From assembly GCA_963978155.1 (NCBI GenBank), contig CAXBRK010000099.1, forward strand, positions 1 to 7,629: DNA of 7,629 nt, read 5' to 3'. The stretch's first letter is position 1. Every line of letters begins with the position of its first letter. The stretch comes from UBA8653 sp963978155. GTDB lineage: Bacteria; Planctomycetota; Phycisphaerae; Phycisphaerales; SM1A02. Shown here piece after piece: positions 1-5,800 of the stretch. Made by a program: the position numbers and the translations under genes. The notes under the pieces are model-generated. The model was not told the DNA's origin, did not search any database, and was given only the letters and a program-made list of their open reading frames with translations.

Positions 1-1
1 A

Positions 2-841
2 GCACACTCATCTCGAAACCCCAACACTCGGGTGTACGTGGGCGATTGCCGCGACGTGTTGGCGAAGCTTCCAGAACGTGGAGAAGTGGATCTGATTTTT
101 GCCGACCCACCGTTCAACTGGGACGTGCCATACGAATCATGGCGCGATGGCATGAGTCGCGCGGAATATGAGCGCTTCACCTTTGATTGGCTCGATGGCT
201 GCATCGACGCGCTCTCGCCCACCGGCTCCTTGTGGGTGAATATTCCCGACGACACCGCGGCCGAAATTGTGGTGCACCTCAAGCGTCGTGGACTCACCAT
301 GATCAACTGGTGCGTTTGGCATTTTCGGTTTGGTCAAAACCGAGACTCCTCGTTCATCATGAGCAAAGTGCACGCTCTGTATTTCGCCAAAGATCCAGAC
401 CAACGCATCTGGAATCCAGAGCACATCATGGAACTCTCGGACCGTGCGAGTGTCTATGCCGACCCACGGACGATGGCCAAAGATCAGAACAAGGGTCTTC
501 GGCTTCCAATGGATGTCTGGTACGGAAAGTACTGGGGGCGCATTCAAGGCAACAACAAGGAACGGCGACACCAACACCACAACCAAATTCCTGAGGTGTA
601 TCTGGAACGCGTGATCTTGGCCTGCTCCAACGAAGGCGATCTGGTTTTGGACCCCTTCCTGGGAAGTGGGGGCACCTGCACGGTGGCCAAAGCTTGGGGA
701 AGACGTTCGATCGGTATTGAACACTCGGCCGTCAACGCCAAGAGCGCTTGGGAACGCATTCAAAATGGCATGGTGCGCAAAGGCGCTGCCGCAACCCCAA
801 CCGAAGAAGCTTCACTCAATCGACGACGCCGGTCGGATTGA
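2..841 (+). CDS. Beta-class site-specific DNA methyltransferase (N6-adenine or N4-cytosine), 5' end outside the window
   Basis: This enzyme transfers a methyl group from S-adenosylmethionine (SAM) to an exocyclic amino group of a base in duplex DNA. Numbering from the first in-window GTG (position 32), the catalytic motif IV DPPFNW is at residues 25-30. A PMDVW block follows at 160-164, an NQIPEVYLERVI helix at 184-195, and the SAM-binding motif I DPFLGSGGT at 207-215. Motif IV preceding motif I is the beta-class order, as in CcrM and HinfI. The reading frame is open to the left edge, with ten more codons before the GTG. That GTG encodes the valine of a normal VYVGDCRDVL strand, so the true start is probably upstream and the GTG internal. 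The tail after about residue 247 is basic and low in content. The last 26 bases overlap the convergent epimerase gene. No restriction endonuclease is visible next to it, so it may be an orphan enzyme. The family is sure; the recognition sequence and target base cannot be read. Confidence 0.9.
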   Translation, partial: AHSSRNPNTRVYVGDCRDVLAKLPERGEVDLIFADPPFNWDVPYESWRDGMSRAEYERFTFDWLDGCIDALSPTGSLWVNIPDDTAAEIVVHLKRRGLTMINWCVWHFRFGQNRDSSFIMSKVHALYFAKDPDQRIWNPEHIMELSDRASVYADPRTMAKDQNKGLRLPMDVWYGKYWGRIQGNNKERRHQHHNQIPEVYLERVILACSNEGDLVLDPFLGSGGTCTVAKAWGRRSIGIEHSAVNAKSAWERIQNGMVRKGAAATPTEEASLNRRRRSD

Positions 842-2009
842 AATCATCACCGGCATCTTCCAACAGAGGGATCACTGGCTTCTTCAAAAGCGTGTTGCGA
901 TCCGGAAGATCCGCAAGAATCTTGGCCATCTTCATGGCCGCAGTGCCATCGCCGTACGGGCTCTTCGCTTCTTTGGCCTGCACTCGGAACGCGTCTGATC
1001 GGGCTTGCGACAAGGCGGACCGAATGGCCGAAGGATCAGCTGGAACCGACAACACGTTGGCCCCACGCTCTCGACCTTCTTGCCGGTTGCCAACGTCGAT
1101 GGCAGGAAGTCCAGCGGTGGTGCTCTCCATGACCCCGCTGCTGGAGTTGCCCACCAACACCGACGCTCGGCGCAAGCAGCCCCACCAGATTCGCGGGGGA
1201 AGGTTGACCACTTGGGTGGCGTTGGGACGTTCTGCACAAAACGACGCCCCAACTTCACGCAAGGCCCGTCCTCCTGCATCGGCGTTTGGGAAGCACACCA
1301 CCATCGGGGCATCAATGCTTTCCAGCGCGGTGAATACTGCACGTCCCTGTGCGATTGGATCTTCGTCCAAGGTGACCGGATGCACGGCGACCAAAATGGT
1401 CGAGGCATCGACAGGTTGTCCCACCGCCTGAGACACCGCGTCGTCTCCGACGTCCGGATCGTGCACAAACGTATCGAGGGACGCTGCGCCAACTTGATGG
1501 ATCCGCCACGGCTCTTCGCCCATCCGTTGCAACCGGCGGGCCGCTTCGGTTGTGGTGACCATGTGGATCGAAGCAAGCTGAGTCAAAGCGTTGCGAATGG
1601 CGTGATCGATCACGCCCAAACTGGCCTCACCGCCTTCAACATGAACAATGGGAATCCGCATCGTCATGGCGGCGATGGCGGGCGCAAGCATTTCAAAACG
1701 ATCGGCCGTGACCAAAGCCACGTCGGGCCGGAGTTCCGCAAAGCACTTCGCAAAACCCAGTTGGGCCCGCCCGCCCGAAGCCGCCATGTCCACATCGCGG
1801 TCTCCACCCAAGCACGGAATGCGATGCGGCACCTCGTAGCCTTCTGCTTCAACTTCGGCGATGGCCGAGCCGTAGTCATGGTCCACCATCGCGGCCGTGG
1901 CCACCAAGATGGGTTCCAATTCTGAATGATCATGAAACGCGGCAACCGGGCGGCGCAGATGGCTCCAATCCGCCCGAGAAGAAGTCACAACAGCCACACG
2001 AAGGGTCAT
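816..2009 (-). CDS. neuC: NeuC-type hydrolysing UDP-N-acetylglucosamine 2-epimerase
   Basis: This cytoplasmic enzyme family converts UDP-GlcNAc, or a 2,4-diacetamido relative, into free ManNAc-type sugar plus UDP. This is the first committed step toward sialic or legionaminic acids on surface glycans. The protein is 397 residues of GT-B-like fold. Visible landmarks are SSRADW at 10-15, DRFE at 103-106, HVEGGEASLGVIDHAIRNAL at 123-142 and HPVTLDED at 210-217. VGNSSSGVMES lies at 286-296, GNRQEGRERGANV at 307-319 and PYGDG at 351-355. The VGNSSSG and GxRQxGR blocks are typical of NeuC rather than of the non-hydrolysing WecB epimerases. The start at MTLRVAVVTSSRADW fits the family, where the first strand begins at once. 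An in-frame ATG 21 bases upstream (codon 2028-2030) is possible. A tail of about 30 residues after PYGDG...KIL overlaps the convergent methyltransferase gene. No NeuB or NeuA partner is in the window, so the exact sugar (ManNAc or 2,4-diacetamido form) is open. Confidence 0.87.
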   Translation of the reverse strand: MTLRVAVVTSSRADWSHLRRPVAAFHDHSELEPILVATAAMVDHDYGSAIAEVEAEGYEVPHRIPCLGGDRDVDMAASGGRAQLGFAKCFAELRPDVALVTADRFEMLAPAIAAMTMRIPIVHVEGGEASLGVIDHAIRNALTQLASIHMVTTTEAARRLQRMGEEPWRIHQVGAASLDTFVHDPDVGDDAVSQAVGQPVDASTILVAVHPVTLDEDPIAQGRAVFTALESIDAPMVVCFPNADAGGRALREVGASFCAERPNATQVVNLPPRIWWGCLRRASVLVGNSSSGVMESTTAGLPAIDVGNRQEGRERGANVLSVPADPSAIRSALSQARSDAFRVQAKEAKSPYGDGTAAMKMAKILADLPDRNTLLKKPVIPLLEDAGDDFNPTGVVD

Positions 2010-2739
2010 GACCTGCGACGATACTCCCATGAGCGAACCACTGTCTGCGCACGCCACATGGGCTGAGTTGTCCGATGGGTTGTATCTGGCCAAGGGCCGG
2101 TGCCCGAGCGCCATCGCCAAGCACTTGGACGAGTGTTTGGGTGAACCAGCACAGGTTCTGGATGCCGGGTGCGGCACCGGCGCAGTCCTCGCCGCCTGGC
2201 CGCGCGAAATCGAACGCACCGGGTTTGACCACGATTCAGGATTGGTCGCATATGCCGCTCGGCGATCTCAACCCGGGCTTCGGTTTGTGGTTGGCACGTT
2301 CAACGAGCCACCAGCCGGATCTTTCCAATCGGTTTTGGCCCTGTTCGCGGCACTTCAATATGTCTTGGACGACGAAGCGCGTGAGCAGGCAGTCCTGGCC
2401 CTGCAATCGCGAGTGACGCAGGGGGGCACTTTGGCCATCGAGCTCGGACCAGATCCCGACACCATGCGCCCACCCGTCGCCGTTTGGACCCGGTGGCGGG
2501 CTCCAAATGGACAGTGGTGGATGCGACGGGCCATGGCCACACCCAATGAGCAAGCGCTGACCATCGAATTCGAATTCCACCGAGGGGGTCCAGCAAGCCC
2601 GGTGGTGCACCGTGATACCCATCTGGTTCGGCCGGTGAGGCGAGATTGGTGGATGGCCCTGTTTCCATCCCCGTCCTGGACGGTCCGATTTGACCACATT
2701 CCCGGTGGCGGCCCCCTTTTGATCGCCTCAAGAGCGTGA
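2008..2739 (+). CDS. Class I SAM-dependent methyltransferase, small-molecule or unknown substrate
   Basis: This is a soluble Rossmann-fold methyltransferase of the Methyltransf_11/25 type, 243 residues from this ATG or 236 from the alternative ATG at 2029. Motif I, VLDAGCGTGAV, lies at 50-60. The acidic ribose-binding position is in GFDHDSGL at 72-79, and a motif II/III stretch covers roughly 105-121. The C-terminal third (about 158-230) is a strand-rich insertion with several tryptophans, before a final strand PLLIASRA. This layout is common in methyltransferases acting on small molecules or sugars. The substrate cannot be read. The gene is head-to-head with the epimerase and may serve the same surface-sugar pathway, but that is only an inference from position. 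Neither start has a good Shine-Dalgarno site: AAGGG lies just 2 bases before 2008, and nothing precedes 2029. The stop is followed by 82 bases and then the next gene on the same strand. Confidence 0.8.
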   Translation: MTCDDTPMSEPLSAHATWAELSDGLYLAKGRCPSAIAKHLDECLGEPAQVLDAGCGTGAVLAAWPREIERTGFDHDSGLVAYAARRSQPGLRFVVGTFNEPPAGSFQSVLALFAALQYVLDDEAREQAVLALQSRVTQGGTLAIELGPDPDTMRPPVAVWTRWRAPNGQWWMRRAMATPNEQALTIEFEFHRGGPASPVVHRDTHLVRPVRRDWWMALFPSPSWTVRFDHIPGGGPLLIASRA

Positions 2740-2776
2740 TTTTCAGCCCTCAGAACAGAGCAATTGTCCCGGGGAG

Positions 2777-2785
2777 TGGTATTCT
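2777..2785 (+). promoter_or_regulatory. Candidate extended -10 promoter for the HTH-membrane protein gene
   Basis: TGG followed by TATTCT matches the extended -10 pattern TGnTATAAT at the TG and at four of the six hexamer bases. It would start transcription near 2792, about 30 bases before the start codon, leaving room for the AGGAG site. No -35 hexamer lies at the usual spacing; TTGTCC at 2764-2769 is only 10 bases away. The call is by eye only. Confidence 0.25.
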
Positions 2786-2807
2786 GTCCCATTCGAACGG
2801 CACCGTC

Positions 2808-2812
2808 AGGAG
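2808..2812 (+). promoter_or_regulatory. Shine-Dalgarno site AGGAG deciding the 2822 start
   Basis: AGGAG ends 9 bases before the ATG at 2822. That favours this ATG over the in-frame ATG at 2831, which would lie 18 bases away. It is one of only two strong ribosome binding sites in the window. Confidence 0.6.
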
Positions 2813-2821
2813 ATCCACACC

Positions 2822-3691
2822 ATGGCCGACATGTTCTACAGCCTCCAAGAAGCCTGCTCCAAACTCGGCAAGACCGAGGAGGAAGTCAAAGCCCTCGTTG
2901 CCTCTGGGCAGCTGGAAGAAATCCGGGACGGCGAAGACCTGAAATTCGCCGCTGCCGATATTGACGTCCTGGCCGGAAGCAACGACAGCGTTGGTGATCT
3001 CGACGATGCTCTTGGGGGTCTGGGTCTTGACGACACCTCAGGTCAATCTGGCTTTGGTTTGGGACTGGCCGACACCGGCACCGGACTCGGGCTGACCGAC
3101 ACTTCGGAAAGCACTGGCGTCTCGATGTTCGATACGGCTGCTCCTGCAGGAGGCACCGCTGGCGGCACTGGTGCGAGTCTGGAAGACTGGGTCGACGACG
3201 ACCCGGAAGCCACCCAAATTGGTGATGCCATTGGCGATGACCTTTCGCTCGAAGCGGTTGGATCTGGTTCCGGATTGTTGGACCTGACGGCCGACTCCGA
3301 CGACACCGCGCTCGGTGCGGAATTGCTGGACGAAGCGTTCAACGACGACAACGATGCCGACATGCCCGCTGGGGCGACCGGCCTCTTTGATGCTGCAAGC
3401 TCCGTCGCTCCGGTCGCCTCGGCGGCCCCAATGGCGACCCCTCTTGCCTCAGCTGAACCTGAAGTTCAGGATGGTGGCGGCTCTGGGCTGGCCATCGGAA
3501 TTTCCGTGGTCGTGCTCTTGGCCTTGGGCGTGGTGCTTTGGATTGCAGTGGCATCTGTCACTGGGATCACCCCTGGCTTGGTGACTTCGATCGCTGAAGC
3601 CGGCGGCGTGGTTGTGGCGGGCGGCATTGCTGGCGGCGCTCTGGTCGTCGGAGCCATCGGCTTCTTCTTCGGCCGCATTGCCCTCGACTGA
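2822..3691 (+). CDS. HTH (excisionase/MerR-like) domain protein with acidic linker and C-terminal membrane hairpin
   Basis: This is a 289-residue protein in three parts. Residues 5-50 (FYSLQEACSKLGKTEEEVKALVASGQLEEIRDG...) read as a small winged-helix fold of the kind found in excisionases and MerR-type N-termini: two helices around a turn, then a strand-like wing. Residues about 51-218 are low-complexity, rich in D, G, A, S, T, with blocks such as SGSGLLDLTADSDDTALGAELLDEAF at 147-172 and two FD-containing repeats (SMFDTAAPAG and TGLFDAASS). Residues about 222-245 and 262-285 are hydrophobic. The second is glycine-spaced like a glycine zipper, leaving the N-terminus in the cytoplasm with the C-terminus. 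From memory, proteins with an HTH start and SGSGLLDLT-type linkers occur in Phycisphaerae and other planctomycetes with no known function. The HTH may bind DNA from the membrane, or it may bind protein. The start is fixed by AGGAG. It lies upstream of the pseudopilin on the same strand, across a 159-base gap. The gene is likely real; its role is unknown. Confidence 0.8.
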   Translation: MADMFYSLQEACSKLGKTEEEVKALVASGQLEEIRDGEDLKFAAADIDVLAGSNDSVGDLDDALGGLGLDDTSGQSGFGLGLADTGTGLGLTDTSESTGVSMFDTAAPAGGTAGGTGASLEDWVDDDPEATQIGDAIGDDLSLEAVGSGSGLLDLTADSDDTALGAELLDEAFNDDNDADMPAGATGLFDAASSVAPVASAAPMATPLASAEPEVQDGGGSGLAIGISVVVLLALGVVLWIAVASVTGITPGLVTSIAEAGGVVVAGGIAGGALVVGAIGFFFGRIALD

Positions 3692-3740
3692 TCGCAGCGC
3701 ATCGCGGGCCATACCCGCTGATCCAACCCAATGACATGAC

Positions 3741-3787
3741 ACCACCAGGCCCATCCTCAGGATGGTCAATCCTGTCGCATTGGTGGT
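3741..3787 (+). terminator. Nested stem-loop between the HTH-membrane gene and the pseudopilin gene
   Basis: ACCACCA at 3741-3747 pairs perfectly with TGGTGGT at 3781-3787. Inside it, CCATCC (3751-3756) and GGATGG (3760-3765) form a perfect 6-base stem with a TCA loop. Only TTT follows the outer arm, overlapping its end, so it is a weak candidate for intrinsic termination. It could instead be an RNA structure in the leader of the pilin-like gene. A shorter stem at 3704-3718 (GCGGG/CCCGC) lies nearer the stop codon. Confidence 0.3.
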
Positions 3788-3839
3788 TTAGGGGTTGGCA
3801 AACCCGCAGGGCGTCCGTACGGTGCAGAGGTCAATCAAG

Positions 3840-3845
3840 AGGAGG
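3840..3845 (+). promoter_or_regulatory. Consensus Shine-Dalgarno site AGGAGG for the pseudopilin
   Basis: AGGAGG ends 5 bases before the ATG at 3851. It is the strongest ribosome binding site in the window and suggests that the protein is made in quantity. Another ATG at 3846 is in a different frame. Confidence 0.7.
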
Positions 3846-3850
3846 ATGGC

Positions 3851-4996
3851 ATGTCCCGAAAGCGTGGATTCACCATTGTTGAGTTGCTGGTGGTGATTGC
3901 CATCATTGCCCTTCTGGTCTCTATCTTGCTGCCGGCGATTGGCAAGGCGAGAGATCAAGCCAAACTCACCCAGTCCCTGACCAACCTGTCTCAGCTGGGC
4001 AAAGCCCATGCCGCGTACGCCGCGGAGTGGAACGATCGCCAACTCACGTACATCGATGACAACTTGTCGCAGTACGGCAACAACGTGGCAGCTGCCATTG
4101 TGGGGTATTACCAAGCGCATGGATCACTCCCTGGCGGTCGTGATTCCCCAAGCAACCACCCGCCGGTCACCCTTGGGTTTGGCTACGAACGCAACAGCGA
4201 TGGGAGTTTGAACGGCACCTACCGAATGTTCCGGTACTTCCAAGAACCCAACAGCCAATTTGGTGGCAACTACGCCATGATTCAGCCCATCTGCTTCGGC
4301 TACCCCATTCCGTATTTTGGGGCCTGGCGGATCTCCAACTGCAACCTGTTTGCGCAGTATGTGGGCGGGAAGTTTTATGACCCCACGTTCTACGCGCCCA
4401 AAGACACCGTGGTACTGGACATCATTGAAGGGACCGGCTGCTTCAAAGACCCAGGGGAATACTGCCAAAATCCCCCGATCCCCCCATACGGTGCGATCCC
4501 CTACTGGACGAGTTATGTCATGAGTCCGGCAGCAATGTTCGCGCCAAATGTCTTCCCCAAAGATGGATCATGGCGCGACCCTTGGACCACCGGAGGCCCG
4601 GGGGCTTTCCGCTCGCCTTCATTGGGTCAGGCCAAATACCCCGCGCTGAAAACACACATGCTGGAGCACCACTGGCTCCAAGCCCGGCGGGCCGAATGCA
4701 ACCCGAGTTACACCAGCGGAACCTATGGCGGGTGCGAGCCCTACTACTTCAACCACTGCTGGGAATCGAATCCGGCAACGCTGTTCTACGACGGCCACAC
4801 CGAGACCGTGGGCACACGAAAAGCCGAGCGGGCCGATGGCCGGGTTCAAGCCCAAAGTGGGGTTGGCCTGTGGTGCCGATCCACCCCTTGGGGCTTGGAT
4901 GGATACAACATCGGTGCAGGCTATGACTTTGCTGACACCAGCTTCCACGTGTTGACCACACAGGGCATCAAGGGTCGGGATATTCTCGCGGACTGA
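3851..4996 (+). CDS. Type IV pilin/type II secretion pseudopilin-like protein, planctomycete H-x-DG type
   Basis: This is a 381-residue exported protein with a class III prepilin signal. Basic residues MSRKRG precede the cleavage point after Gly6; mature Phe1 is followed by TIV and Glu5 (residue 11), then a hydrophobic helix to about residue 30. A prepilin peptidase would cut and methylate it, and the helix would pack into a pilus or pseudopilus. The C-terminal part (about 60-381) is far longer than an ordinary pseudopilin of 150-200 residues. It carries eight cysteines (148, 164, 197, 205, 283, 295, 303, 342), an even number that could form disulfides after export. Near the end, His302 followed after 11 residues by Asp314-Gly315 (LFYDGHTE) resembles the H-X9-DG motif of planctomycete prepilin-processing-associated proteins, with two extra residues. 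AGGAGG sits 5 bases before the ATG. The stop lies 12 bases from the convergent methyltransferase stop. Family sure, function not known. Confidence 0.9.
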   Translation: MSRKRGFTIVELLVVIAIIALLVSILLPAIGKARDQAKLTQSLTNLSQLGKAHAAYAAEWNDRQLTYIDDNLSQYGNNVAAAIVGYYQAHGSLPGGRDSPSNHPPVTLGFGYERNSDGSLNGTYRMFRYFQEPNSQFGGNYAMIQPICFGYPIPYFGAWRISNCNLFAQYVGGKFYDPTFYAPKDTVVLDIIEGTGCFKDPGEYCQNPPIPPYGAIPYWTSYVMSPAAMFAPNVFPKDGSWRDPWTTGGPGAFRSPSLGQAKYPALKTHMLEHHWLQARRAECNPSYTSGTYGGCEPYYFNHCWESNPATLFYDGHTETVGTRKAERADGRVQAQSGVGLWCRSTPWGLDGYNIGAGYDFADTSFHVLTTQGIKGRDILAD

Positions 4997-5008
4997 TGTG
5001 ACTGTTCT

Positions 5009-5800
5009 TCAGCGATGTGCATCATCAATTTGCTTCTTCATGATGAAGAGGTAGTTGAAGCCGCGCAGGAAATAATTGCCTTCTTCGGCCGACTTGTGCC
5101 AGTTGCCTCGTCCCAGCTTTCGATTGCCCCGAGCGACGGCAATGATGTCCACTGGTTTGAAAAACCGGGTCATGATGGCGAACAACTCAAAACCGATGGG
5201 CATGAATGTGCCGTTGCCGCCCCCTTTGGCACCTTTTCGCTTCCGCCACGAATCGCTGACATACAACGCCATGTAACGTCGATTTCGAAGAATACGATCG
5301 ATCTCGGAAATGACCTGAGTCATGGAGTCGTAATACGCCTCGCCCCCATCGTCACCAGCGGCATCCAAAGTCCCAATACACTCTGGCTGTTCCGTGTAAC
5401 GAATATGCGTGGAATAGGGGGGATCCACAAACACAAAGTCAGCTGAGGCGTCGGGCATCGGCAGTCGGCGGGCGTCGGCCGCGGTGATATCAGGGCGCGT
5501 TGGCCCTAGGTCGAAACCAACCCCTTCTCGATCCAAATCGTGACACACGTCAAGCGTGGTTCCGCCTCCGCACATGGGATCGACCACCACATCGCCGCTT
5601 CGGGTGTAACGCTGCAGCAACTGCCAAATCACCCAACTGGGCGTTGCACCTTCATACTCCTTGTCGCCCTGCTCATCCCGTCGCCCGTGATATCCCGGCT
5701 TTTCGGCCAAGTAATGCTGAGAGGGATATTCCCAAAGCGTGGTGGTTTGAATGCGCTGAGGCGGCTTGCTGCGACGGAATGGGATGCTGTCGTCGTTCAC
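5009..5800 (-). CDS. DNA methyltransferase of the N4/N6 amino type, motif I before motif IV
   Basis: This is a 263-residue SAM-dependent methylase. Landmarks are TTLWEYPSQHY at 20-30, the SAM-binding DPMCGGGTT at 74-82, GFDLGP at 95-100 with an acidic residue for ribose, the catalytic DPPYS at 126-130, and SDSW at 182-185. The catalytic motif follows motif I, the reverse of the beta-class enzyme at the left of the window. The LWxYPSQ block and DPPY favour a DNA amino-methylase, but some tRNA guanine methylases share GGGTT and DPPY, so that alternative is not excluded. The long gap between DPPY and SDSW holds no obvious large target-recognition domain, so specificity cannot be read. The start is GTG at 5800, whose bases overlap the TGA of the upstream hydrolase (GTGA), with AAGG about 10 bases before. 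The two genes are therefore probably translationally coupled. No endonuclease lies beside it. Confidence 0.8.
   Translation of the reverse strand: MNDDSIPFRRSKPPQRIQTTTLWEYPSQHYLAEKPGYHGRRDEQGDKEYEGATPSWVIWQLLQRYTRSGDVVVDPMCGGGTTLDVCHDLDREGVGFDLGPTRPDITAADARRLPMPDASADFVFVDPPYSTHIRYTEQPECIGTLDAAGDDGGEAYYDSMTQVISEIDRILRNRRYMALYVSDSWRKRKGAKGGGNGTFMPIGFELFAIMTRFFKPVDIIAVARGNRKLGRGNWHKSAEEGNYFLRGFNYLFIMKKQIDDAHR
5797..5800 (-). promoter_or_regulatory. GTGA stop/start overlap coupling hydrolase and DNA methylase
   Basis: On the minus strand GTGA contains the GTG start of the methylase and the TGA stop of the hydrolase. Such four-base overlaps usually mean re-initiation by the same ribosome and one transcript. 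An AAGG site about 10 bases upstream of the GTG supports the start. Confidence 0.65.

Larger units (their letters stand above)
3692..3850. other. Largest gene-free stretch, 159 bases, with several short inverted repeats
   Basis: I find no convincing open reading frame, tRNA or known riboswitch here. The stretch holds the GCGGG/CCCGC stem at 3704-3718, the nested stem at 3741-3787, a GGGTT/AACCC stem with a GGCA loop at 3792-3805, and an 8-base palindrome CCGTACGG at 3815-3822. A promoter for the downstream gene is expected here if the two genes are not cotranscribed, but no clear -10/-35 pair is visible. Confidence 0.4.

Noticed and set aside
1005..1925. A long open frame on the plus strand inside the epimerase gene
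   Set aside because: It is antisense to a gene with clear NeuC motifs, has no recognisable domain and a composition typical of a GC-rich shadow frame.
2010..2219. A longer epimerase starting at 2219 with 70 extra N-terminal residues
   Set aside because: The extra residues are low in family resemblance and lie antisense to the methyltransferase. The family's first strand begins at MTLRVAVV, so the 2009 start fits better.
2764..2785. TTGTCC with TATTCT as a -35/-10 pair
   Set aside because: The spacing is only 10 bases instead of about 17, so only the extended -10 is kept as a weak candidate.
2765..2790. Direct repeat TGTCCC at 2765-2770 and 2785-2790, two helical turns apart, as an operator
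   Set aside because: Six bases repeated twice is expected by chance often enough in such sequence, and the flanks do not match.
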